From Streptomyces sp. HPF1205 (GTDB taxonomy: Bacteria > Actinomycetota > Actinomycetes > Streptomycetales > Streptomycetaceae), in NCBI RefSeq assembly GCF_020400825.1, contig NZ_JAINVH010000007.1:186001-250000 (forward strand): a DNA stretch of 64,000 nt, read 5' to 3'. Positions 57,252 through 64,000 of this stretch are shown one piece after another (positions within the stretch are counted from its first letter, which is position 1; every line of letters begins with the position of its first letter). Made by a program: the position numbers and the translations under genes. The notes below the pieces were generated by a model that saw nothing but the letters and a program-made list of their open reading frames with translations, was not told the DNA's origin and ran no database searches.

Positions 57252-57629
57252 CGCGCGGCCGGCGACGGTGGGCACGACCGGGCCCCGTCACGGCCCGCGG
57301 TCGCGGCAGTGGCCTCAGTCGTGGTCGTTGCCTCACTCGTGGTCGTGGTCGTGGTCGTGGCCTCAGCCGTGGCCGACGCCCGGCGCCTTCGGCGACCGTG
57401 CAGCGGGGTGGCCGTCCCCTGAGCCGCCCCGCTCCACGATCCCCAATCCCCCCGACCTGTCCTTTTCCAGCCGCTGCCCGGAAATCACTCCAATGGCCGG
57501 GCGCTCGGAGTGAACCGAGGGAGCGCAGGGGGGCGCTTTCCCCGCGCGATCTTGGCGGAAGATCGCCGGGCTCCTACCGTCGAAGTGGGACGAATCGGGG
57601 CGCTCCGCGGGGCGGGGGGAGGGGCCGTC
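57252..57629. other. Intergenic region with GTGGTC microsatellite
   Basis: About 380 bases without a supported gene. Between roughly 57310 and 57383 the hexamer GTGGTC and the variant GTGGCCTCA recur, with four adjacent GTGGTC-like units near 57340-57360. The end carries GGGGGGAGGGG just before the next start at 57630. A plus-strand frame across the repeats (Ser/Trp/Pro-rich) has no support. The promoter of the following gene should lie in the last 200 bases. Confidence 0.5.
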
Positions 57630-60600
57630 ATGGCGGCACACAGCGGGTCACCGCACGGCAGGGGCGGGGCGGCGCACGCGGGCGGGAACAGGCCGGCGTA
57701 CGGCGCCGAGCGGGGCGACGCGGTGATCCGCGTCCGCGACCTGGCCGGACGCCCGCGCGGCACCGGTTTCCTGGCCGACGGCGACGGCACCATGATCACC
57801 AGCCACGAGGCCGTCGACGGCCTGGCCCGGCTGGTGCTGCACGCCCCCGGCGACCAGGTCTGCCTGGTCGAGTCAGGGGCGATCACCCCGCTGCCGGAAC
57901 AGGGCCTCGCGCTGGTCGCGACCGAGGGCCTGTCCCTGCCCCCGCTGCCAGTGGCGGCCGGCGGCCCGGCGCATCCCGAGCGGCGGATCCGGCTGCCGCT
58001 CCCGGCCGCGCACGGCGTCGTCGTCGGCACCGGCGCGGTCACCTACACCGCAACCGACCGCTTCCACCTGCTCGACGAGGTGTACGAGATCGCCCTCGAC
58101 GGCACCGAGGTCGGCCGCCTCGGCCCCGGGGCGTCCGGGACGCCCGTGATCGACGCCGCCACAGGCGCGGTGCTGGCCGTCGTGACCGTCGCGCTGCACG
58201 CGGGCCACCGGGCGGGCGGCTTCGCCGTACCGCTGCGCGCCCTCGACGCGCCGGCCCCGCTGGCCGGCCTGCTCGCGCGTAACGCGGCCACCGTCCCCGG
58301 CCAGGGCCCGCACCTGAACCTCGCCGGCGTGCTCCGGCTGACCGGCGCCACCGTGCGCTCGGCCGCCGGCGCGGCCGACTGGCGCGAACCCGTCGAGCGG
58401 CCCGAGGTGGCGGACGCGCTGCGGGCGTTCGCCACCTCGGACGACCACACGCCCGTGCTCGCCGTGGTCGGCGCCCCCGGCACCGGCCGCACCACCGCCC
58501 TCGCCGCCCTCGCCGCCGAGCGCGCCCGCGACCCGCACCCGGCCCCCACCGTGTGGCTGCGCGGGGCGGAGCTGCGGCCGGGCGACGGCGGTGTCAAGGA
58601 CGCGGTGGAGCGTGCGCTGCGTACCGCGGCCCGTGTCGTCGGCGCCTCCCGCCCCGGTGCCTTCGCGCCCGGGGAGCCGCCGTACGCCTCCGCGGACGCT
58701 GTCCGCGAGGTCGCCCGGGCCGCCGGCCGCCCCCTGCTGATCGTGCTCGACGCCCCCGAGGAGATGCCGCCCGTGCTGGCCCACGCCCTGCCCGACTGGG
58801 TGGCGGGCACGGCCGGCTGGCTGCGCGCGGGTGGTGCCCGCCTGGCCGTGGCGTGCCGCCCGGAGTTCTGGGAGCAGGCGGGTGAGCTGATGCCCCCGGA
58901 GCTGCTGTACGGGCCGCCGGCGGGCGCGGGCTCGCCGCCGCCCGGGGCGCCGCTCCTTCCGCTGCCGCCCTGCCTGCGTCTCGGCGCCCTGGACGCCGGA
59001 CAGGCGGCCCGGGCCAGGACGCGATACGCCCTTGACGCCGCCGACATGCGGCCCGGGGACGCCGGGCATCCGCTGGCCCTGCGCCTGCTCTCGGAGGTGC
59101 GGGCGGCGCTGCCCGAGGACGAAGGGGGGCCGGGCGCGCGCAGCGGGAAGGGGGACGGCGGGGCGGCGCCGTCGCGGGCGGAGATCTTCTCGGCGTACGT
59201 GGACCTGGTGTGCCTGCGGATCGCGGCACGGCTGGCGGACGCGGCCGAACCGCCCGTGCGCGGCAGCGCGATGCGGCGGCTGGCCGCCAGGGTGGCCGGG
59301 CGGGTGCACGAGGCGGCCCGCCGCTGCCTGGGGCCCGGGCAGGGCGAGCTGGACCGGGAGGCGTTCGAGGAACTGTTCCCGTGGCGCACGGGGTGGGCGT
59401 CGGCCGTTCTGACCGAGGGGCTGCTGGTGCCGGCGGGCGCGGGATACCGGTTCGCCCACGAGGAGCTGGCGGACTGGCTGCAGGCCCGCCACCTGGACCT
59501 CGGGGCGGCCCTGCACGCCCTGGTCCACCGCTGGTTCACCGCCCCGGGTACCCCCGCCGAGGCGCCCGTACGGCTGCCCCAGCGAGCCGCCTCCGCGGGC
59601 GCGGGCGGCCACCCACCGGTGCCGCCCGCGCCCGCGGTCGCGCCCGCCACGGCGCCGCGCTCGCTGCCCGTGCCCCGGCACCGCGCCGGCCCCGTCGTCC
59701 AGGCCCTGCTGCTCGCGCCTCCCGAGGCGCGGGCCGCGTACCTGCGGGCGCTCGTCGGGGCGCTTGACCAGGCCGCCGGGGACGAGCCCCCACCCGCCCC
59801 CGCGGACCCGCGGGCCCGCGCCCGCGCCGCCCGCCGGTCGGAGGCCGAGTGGTGGGCGACGCACTTGCTGCGCGAGGTGATGCTGCGGGACGCGGGCGCC
59901 CACCGGGAGGCGGCGGCGGAGCTGGCCGGGCGCATCGCCGCGCGGGCTGGCGGGGCCGGGACAGGGGCCGGGAACGGAAGCGGATCCCAGGGGCTCGGGG
60001 CGTTCGGGCCGTGGTTCTGGCGGCGGCTGCGGCTGGGGCCGGCCGACCGGCTGGAACTGCTGCGGGTGCTGCTGCCCGCGGACGGACCGCCCGGCACCGG
60101 CCGGGACCGGTACCTGGACGTGGCCGCGGACCTGCTGCGCGCCGAACCCGCCCGGGCCGTGCCCGCCCTGTGCGGGTGGTTCGGCGACGACCGGCCGCTG
60201 CGCACGGCGGCCGGTCCCGACGTGCCCCCGCTGACCGTGGCCTGCGCGGCCCAGGCACTGCTGCACACCCACCGCCGCCTGATGCCCGACCACCTCGCCG
60301 AGACACTCGTCGACACCGCCCACCCGGGTGCCGACGAGGTCCTGGCCGCGCTGGCCGAGGACGAGCCCGCCGCGGTGTGCCGGGCGGTGGACCGCTGGGC
60401 GCAGGACCCGCGGCCCGACCGCCACGCGGCCGCCGCCACGTACGGCTGCCATGCCGCGCCCCACGTTCACGCGGACGCAGACCGCGCCCTGCTGCGCGAC
60501 GCCGCGCTCACCCTCCTCGCCCGGCCCGCCGACCGCGCCCTCCACGGCCCCGCCCTGGCGCTCCTGATCCACGATCCCGCGACCAGGCCGCGCCACCTGG

Positions 60601-61427
60601 ACGCCGCCCTGCGGCGCTTCGCCGCCGGCGACCCCGGGCTGACGCCGAGCGCCCTCGTCACCGCGCTGCCGACCGACCCCGAGCCGGTGCTGCTCGCCTT
60701 CCAGGAGCGGCTGCGCCGGGCGGACGAGGGAGCCGGGGAACTCCTGCGGGAGCTGGCCGGCGTCACGGACCCCGCGCTCGCCCGACGTGTCGCGGCACTC
60801 GTCGCGGACCAGGTCCGGCACCGGCCGGAGCACGCGGCCGCGGCGGCGGAGTTCCTGGACCTGCGCCTGGAGCAGGGGCCCCGCGCGCGGCCGGCGCTGC
60901 TGCCGCTCGCAGCCGCTGTGCTCCGGGACCATCCGCCCGGGGTGCGGCGCGTGGTCGTCCCGGTCTTCGCGGCGCCCGGCACGGGCGTCTCACGGCCGCT
61001 GCGCCAGGAACTGCTCGACATGGCGCTGGAGAGCGAGCACGACGCGGACGTCCTCGACGCGCTGCTGGGCGCCGCCGCGCGCGGCTGCCGCCGCAGGCCG
61101 CCCGTCCTCACCCGCGACCTGGTGCACCGGCTGGGCCTGCTGCTGGGCCGCACCCCAGAAGGTGCCGCCCGCTTCGACCGCCGGATCGTCGAACTCGCCC
61201 GCGCCGCGCCCGAGTTCGGCGGCCTGGTACGCGAGTGGGTGGCGGACGGCGGCACCTGGGACGCGCTGATCGGGCCGAGCGCGCGGCGGCGGCTGGAGAC
61301 GCAGCCGGCGGGCACGGACGGCCCGGCCGACCTGCCGGGAACGGGCCCGGCCGCCACCGCGGGCGCCCCCGCGAGCCGCGCGCGGGCCGTGGGCGGCGGC
61401 AGCGGCGCGGGCCCGCGGGAAGGGTGA
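57630..61427 (+). CDS. Trypsin-like/STAND ATPase fusion protein
   Basis: 1265 residues. Residues 25-205 resemble a trypsin-like protease: His59 in TMITSHEAV and Ser169 in GASGTPVID sit where the catalytic residues lie, but the expected Asp is Gly92 (QGLALV instead of DLALL), so the triad is incomplete and catalysis uncertain. Residues 270-520 form a P-loop ATPase of NACHT/AAA type: Walker A GAPGTGRTT (281-289) and Walker B LLIVLDAPEE (369-378), sensor-like RLAVACRPEFWEQ. The remaining ~750 residues are helical, Arg/Ala/Leu-rich and probably HEAT/TPR-like. The fusion of protease, ATPase and repeat sensor fits antiviral STAND (Avs)-type or signalling proteins; function is inferred. ATG 57630 has GGGGGGAGGGG upstream. 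It lies alone between truB and ribF. Confidence 0.78.
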   Translation: MAAHSGSPHGRGGAAHAGGNRPAYGAERGDAVIRVRDLAGRPRGTGFLADGDGTMITSHEAVDGLARLVLHAPGDQVCLVESGAITPLPEQGLALVATEGLSLPPLPVAAGGPAHPERRIRLPLPAAHGVVVGTGAVTYTATDRFHLLDEVYEIALDGTEVGRLGPGASGTPVIDAATGAVLAVVTVALHAGHRAGGFAVPLRALDAPAPLAGLLARNAATVPGQGPHLNLAGVLRLTGATVRSAAGAADWREPVERPEVADALRAFATSDDHTPVLAVVGAPGTGRTTALAALAAERARDPHPAPTVWLRGAELRPGDGGVKDAVERALRTAARVVGASRPGAFAPGEPPYASADAVREVARAAGRPLLIVLDAPEEMPPVLAHALPDWVAGTAGWLRAGGARLAVACRPEFWEQAGELMPPELLYGPPAGAGSPPPGAPLLPLPPCLRLGALDAGQAARARTRYALDAADMRPGDAGHPLALRLLSEVRAALPEDEGGPGARSGKGDGGAAPSRAEIFSAYVDLVCLRIAARLADAAEPPVRGSAMRRLAARVAGRVHEAARRCLGPGQGELDREAFEELFPWRTGWASAVLTEGLLVPAGAGYRFAHEELADWLQARHLDLGAALHALVHRWFTAPGTPAEAPVRLPQRAASAGAGGHPPVPPAPAVAPATAPRSLPVPRHRAGPVVQALLLAPPEARAAYLRALVGALDQAAGDEPPPAPADPRARARAARRSEAEWWATHLLREVMLRDAGAHREAAAELAGRIAARAGGAGTGAGNGSGSQGLGAFGPWFWRRLRLGPADRLELLRVLLPADGPPGTGRDRYLDVAADLLRAEPARAVPALCGWFGDDRPLRTAAGPDVPPLTVACAAQALLHTHRRLMPDHLAETLVDTAHPGADEVLAALAEDEPAAVCRAVDRWAQDPRPDRHAAAATYGCHAAPHVHADADRALLRDAALTLLARPADRALHGPALALLIHDPATRPRHLDAALRRFAAGDPGLTPSALVTALPTDPEPVLLAFQERLRRADEGAGELLRELAGVTDPALARRVAALVADQVRHRPEHAAAAAEFLDLRLEQGPRARPALLPLAAAVLRDHPPGVRRVVVPVFAAPGTGVSRPLRQELLDMALESEHDADVLDALLGAAARGCRRRPPVLTRDLVHRLGLLLGRTPEGAARFDRRIVELARAAPEFGGLVREWVADGGTWDALIGPSARRRLETQPAGTDGPADLPGTGPAATAGAPASRARAVGGGSGAGPREG

Positions 61428-61704
61428 CCCCGGTGGAATGGCGCGGGCCGCCGGGGCCCGGCTAGAGTCGCGCCCGTACCGGGGGAGCAGGCGCTTCGCG
61501 GGCCACCCCCGGCACGGCGGGACGTCCAGGACACGGCGGCCGCCCGGAGCGCGGCCGACATCACAATGCCCTCGCGTCGCAGGTGGGACGGCCGCCGCCG
61601 GACGGGGCGGCCGTGCCGGGGGGCGCCGCCGCGCACCGGCATGGCAGGCTTGGACCTGCAGGACGACAGGTTCGTGACTCGGTGAGGAAGCGGGAGCGGT
61701 CAAG
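61428..61704. other. Intergenic region before ribF
   Basis: 277 bases with no supported gene and no recognisable riboswitch by eye. Several GGCGGCCG-type inverted motifs occur near 61530-61615. The ribF ribosome-binding site GGGAGCGG is at about 61692-61699. Confidence 0.4.
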
Positions 61705-62664
61705 GTGCAGCGCTGGCGGGGCTTGGACGACGTTCCCGGTGACTGGGGACGCAGCGTCGTCACCATCGGCTCGTACGACGGGGTGCACCGCGGCCACCAG
61801 TTGATCATCCGGCGGGCGGTGACCCGGGCCCGGGCGCTGGGACTGCCCACCGTGGTCGTCACCTTCGACCCGCACCCCAGAGAGGTGGTCCGGCCCGGCA
61901 GCCACCCGCCGCTGCTGGCCGCGCACCACCGACGCGCCGAACTGATGTCCGGCCTGGGCGTCGACGCGCTGCTGATCCTCCCCTTCACCACCGAGTTCTC
62001 CCGGCTGTCGCCGAGCGACTTCGTCAAGGCCGTCCTGGTCGACGGGCTGCACGCCAAGTACGTCGTCGAGGGCCCCAACTTCCGGTTCGGGCACAAGGCG
62101 GCGGGCGACGTGGAGTACCTGTCGGCGCTCGGCCTGAAGTACGACTACGAACTGGAGGTCGTCGACCTCGTCATGCGTGGCGAGGCCGGGGGCGGCGTGC
62201 CCTTCTCCTCCACGCTGGCCCGCCGTCTCGTGGCCGAGGGCGACGTCGAGGGCGCCGCCGAGGTCCTCGGCCGCCCCCACCGCGTCGAGGGCGTGGTGGT
62301 CCGCGGCGCACAGCGCGGCCGCGAACTCGGCTACCCCACGGCCAACGTCGAGACGCTGCCCCACACCGCCATCCCGGCCGACGGCGTCTACGCGGGCTGG
62401 CTCCACGTCGGCGAGGAGGCCATGCCGGCGGCGATCTCCGTCGGCACGAACCCGACGTTCGACGGAACCGCCCGCACGGTCGAGGCGTACGCCATCGACC
62501 GTGTCGACCTCGATCTCTACGGTCTCCACGTCGCCGTCGACTTCCTCGCCTACCTGCGCGGCATGGAGAAGTTCGACACGATCGAGGCGCTGCTCGAACG
62601 GATGGCGGATGACGTGAAGAGGGCGCGCGAGCTTGTCGACTCCGTCGGTAACGGGAGGGGCTGA
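61705..62664 (+). CDS. ribF: Bifunctional riboflavin kinase/FAD synthetase
   Basis: 319 residues. Phosphorylates riboflavin to FMN and adenylates FMN to FAD. The N-terminal adenylyltransferase domain has VTIGSYDGVHRGHQLIIRRA (the nucleotidyl-transferase GxHxGH-like site), VTFDPHPREVV and EGPNFRFGHKAAGD. The C-terminal kinase domain has GRELGYPTANVETLPHTAIP (with the PTAN metal site), DGVYAGWL and LDLYGLHVAVDFLAYLRGM. GTG 61705 follows GGGAGCGG. It would normally follow truB directly in this gene order; here a large gene intervenes. The tandem repeats begin immediately after its stop. Confidence 0.96.
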   Translation: MQRWRGLDDVPGDWGRSVVTIGSYDGVHRGHQLIIRRAVTRARALGLPTVVVTFDPHPREVVRPGSHPPLLAAHHRRAELMSGLGVDALLILPFTTEFSRLSPSDFVKAVLVDGLHAKYVVEGPNFRFGHKAAGDVEYLSALGLKYDYELEVVDLVMRGEAGGGVPFSSTLARRLVAEGDVEGAAEVLGRPHRVEGVVVRGAQRGRELGYPTANVETLPHTAIPADGVYAGWLHVGEEAMPAAISVGTNPTFDGTARTVEAYAIDRVDLDLYGLHVAVDFLAYLRGMEKFDTIEALLERMADDVKRARELVDSVGNGRG

Positions 62665-62665
62665 G

Positions 62666-62725
62666 CTTTTCGCGCTGCGCGCGGGCGGGGAGGGCTTGGG
62701 CTTTTCGCGCTGCGCGCGGGCGGGG
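62666..62725. repeat. Two 35-bp spaced copies of a 25-bp element
   Basis: CTTTTCGCGCTGCGCGCGGG followed by CGGGG occurs at 62666 and again at 62701, an exact spacing of 35 bases, just after the ribF stop. GCGCTGCGCGC is itself nearly palindromic. It immediately precedes the 148-bp array. Confidence 0.85.
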
Positions 62726-63296
62726 GGTTGGGCGTTGTGGCCGTTCCGGTGGGGTGGTTGGTGCTGTCGCCGGATCGTCGGTTCTCGTTGGCTGAGCGCG
62801 CAGTTCCCCGCGCCCCTTGGTACGTCCGGTATGGGGTTGGGTGTTCGTGCGGCCTTGCTTTGTCCGGTGAGGGGGTTGGGTGTTGTGGTCGTCCGGGTGG
62901 GGTGGTTGGTGCTGTCGCCGGATCGTCGGTTCTCGTTCGCTGAGTCCGCAGTTCCCCGCGCCCCTTGGTACGTCCGGTATGGGGTTGGGTGTTCGTGCGG
63001 CCTTGCTTTGTCCGGTGATGGGGTTGGGCGTTGTGGCCGTTCCGGTGGGGTGGTTGGTGCTGTCGCCGGATCGTCGGTTCTCGTTGGCTGAGCGCGCAGT
63101 TCCCCGCGCCCCTTGGTACGTCCGGTATGGGGTTGGGTGTTCGTGCGGCCTTGCTTTGTCCGGTGAGGGGGTTGGGTGTTGTGGTCGTCCGGGTGGGGTG
63201 GTTGGTGCTGTTGCTGGATCGTCGGTTCTCGTTGGCTGAGTGCCCGCAGTTCCCCGCGCCCCTTGGTACGTCCGGTAAGAGGTTGGGCGTTGCCGG
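62724..63296. repeat. 148-bp tandem repeat array (about 3.9 units)
   Basis: The landmark GGTGGGGTGGTTGGTGCTG recurs at 62748, 62896, 63044 and 63192, exactly 148 bases apart. Each unit also carries TCGCCGGATCGTCGGTTCTC (last copy varied), GCAGTTCCCCGCGCCCCTTG and GTCCGGTATGGGGTTGGG. Copies 1 and 3 share GTTGTGGCCGTTCC and CTGAGCGCGCAG; copies 2 and 4 share GTTGTGGTCGTCCG, so the array is a duplicated dimer (296-base higher-order period). 148 is not a multiple of three, so the short open frames here are not coding. It fills the 640 bases between ribF and the next gene; no gene is supported in it. Confidence 0.93.
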
Positions 63297-63300
63297 GTGG

Positions 63301-64000
63301 TCAGGGGGTGGGGTGGATCAGGCGGGATTCGTAGGCGAAGACGACCGCCTGGACGCGGTCGCGCAGTTCGAGCTTGACCAGGATGCGGCTCAAGTGGGTC
63401 TTCACGGTTGCCTCGGCCAGGTGGAGGGCCGCGGCGATCTCCGCGTTGGACAGGCCGCGGCCGACCTCGGTGAGCACCTCGCGTTCGCGGGCGGTGAGAC
63501 GGGCGAGCCGTTCGTCCGGCAGGGAGCCGTCCAAGCCGGCCGGGGAGGGCAGGTGGTGGGCGAAGTGCTCCAGCAGGCGGCGGGTGATCCGCGGCGCGAC
63601 GACCGCGTCCCCGGCGGCCACCGCGCGGATCGCGGTCAGCAGCTCCTCGGGGAGGGCGTTCTTCAGCAGGAAACCCGAGGCGCCCGCCTTCAGGCCGGCG
63701 AAGGCGTACTCGTCCAGGTCGAAAGTGGTGAGGATGAGCACCTTGGATTCCGGGCGGCTCCCGACGATCCGTGCCGTCGCCTCGATCCCGTCCGTGCCCG
63801 GCATCCGTACGTCCATCAGCACCACGTCGGGACGCAGCGCCTGCGTCATCCGTACCGCCTGCGCGCCGTCCCCGGCCTCACCGACCACCCGCATGTCGCC
63901 CTGGGCGTCCAGCACCATCGTGAACGCCATCCGCAGCAGCGGCTCGTCGTCCACCAGCAGCACCCGGATGGGCTCCGCGCGCTCGCGCGCGGCCGGGGTG
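63301..64000 (-). CDS. NarL/LuxR-family response regulator (5' end beyond window)
   Basis: At least 220 residues read to the end of the window without a clear start: the frame continues upstream of VLLVDDEPLLRMAF to the edge, so the first codons lie outside. The receiver has Asp in DVVLMDVRMPGTDG, Thr in ILTTFDLDEY and Lys in GFLLKNALPEE; the LuxR HTH has LTAREREVLTEVGRGLSNAE and ATVKTHLSRILVKLELRDR. It is close in sequence to the regulator at 14208 but its partner kinase would lie beyond the right edge. The 3' end is separated from ribF by the repeat array. Confidence 0.92.
   Translation of the reverse strand, partial: TPAARERAEPIRVLLVDDEPLLRMAFTMVLDAQGDMRVVGEAGDGAQAVRMTQALRPDVVLMDVRMPGTDGIEATARIVGSRPESKVLILTTFDLDEYAFAGLKAGASGFLLKNALPEELLTAIRAVAAGDAVVAPRITRRLLEHFAHHLPSPAGLDGSLPDERLARLTAREREVLTEVGRGLSNAEIAAALHLAEATVKTHLSRILVKLELRDRVQAVVFAYESRLIHPTP

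Noticed and set aside
57268..57513. Ser/Trp/Pro-rich ORF over the GTGGTC repeat
   Set aside because: Its composition reflects the microsatellite, no ribosome-binding site is visible, and there is no recognised family.
61428..61704. FMN riboswitch before ribF
   Set aside because: The conserved riboswitch core sequences could not be found by eye.
62728..63239. Short open frames with identical peptides in the repeat array
   Set aside because: They result from the 148-base period, which is not divisible by three, so the same sequence is read in different frames.
62724..63296. Possible CRISPR array
   Set aside because: Whole 148-base units are conserved end to end; there are no short repeats separated by unique spacers and no cas genes.

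Overview
The window looks like the chromosome core of a Streptomyces-type actinomycete. The evidence is a very high GC content with strong third-position GC bias, frequent GTG and TTG starts, an InfB with a long Gly/Pro/Arg-rich N-terminus, and actinobacterial gene orders (dxr-rseP-ispG and rimP-nusA-ylxR-infB-ylxP-rbfA-truB...ribF). No rRNA, tRNA, CRISPR array or intact transposase was seen.

Layout. (1) 1-3.3 kb: a tryptophanyl-tRNA synthetase gene preceded by a complete transcription attenuator (19-codon leader peptide with two adjacent Trp codons, then a terminator hairpin), followed by an aminobutyraldehyde-type dehydrogenase. (2) 3.3-5.7 kb: a Uma2-family protein, a glycerophosphodiester phosphodiesterase and an adenosine-deaminase-family enzyme. 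(3) 5.8-10.8 kb: two tandem copies of a three-gene operon (A-B-C, A-B-C, minus strand). A proteins carry WXG100/EspC-like helical features, B proteins are small, and C proteins may be beta-barrels around a C-terminal helix. I cannot assign a function; this is the best candidate here for an undescribed system. (4) 11-15.7 kb: a remnant of a mobile-element-associated ORF, a Tat-exported serine beta-lactamase-like hydrolase divergent from a NarL-type two-component system, and a small protein with a Gly-Gly-Met repeat. (5) 15.8-24 kb: amine/amino-acid catabolism (mmsA, gabT), a PAP2 phosphatase, a membrane-anchored VirD4/TraG-like P-loop protein and a PucR regulator.

(6) 24-34.6 kb: a five-gene minus-strand operon matching the NTP-dependent ternary conflict systems known from comparative genomics: Trypco1 protein, trypsin-like protease with an effector-associated domain, VMAP protein with a matching domain, MoxR ATPase, and a 1966-residue vWA-like/NB-ARC/propeller/TPR protein. 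(7) 34.8-46 kb: aldehyde dehydrogenase, acyl-CoA dehydrogenase, the MEP isoprenoid genes dxr and ispG around the site-2 protease rseP, two acetyltransferases and proS. (8) 46-50 kb: an AraC regulator overlapping proS, AzlCD-type amino-acid exporter, a phosphotransferase, a DUF4439 protein and a lipoprotein. (9) 50.2-57.3 kb: the translation/transcription operon rimP to truB. (10) 57.6-61.4 kb: a large protein joining a degenerate trypsin-like domain to a STAND-type ATPase, sitting between truB and ribF. (11) 62.7-63.3 kb: a 148-bp tandem repeat array, then a truncated response regulator at the window edge.

Together the window mixes housekeeping operons with at least two putative NTPase/protease conflict modules and one duplicated cassette of unknown role. 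Functions are read from motifs by eye; no database search was run.
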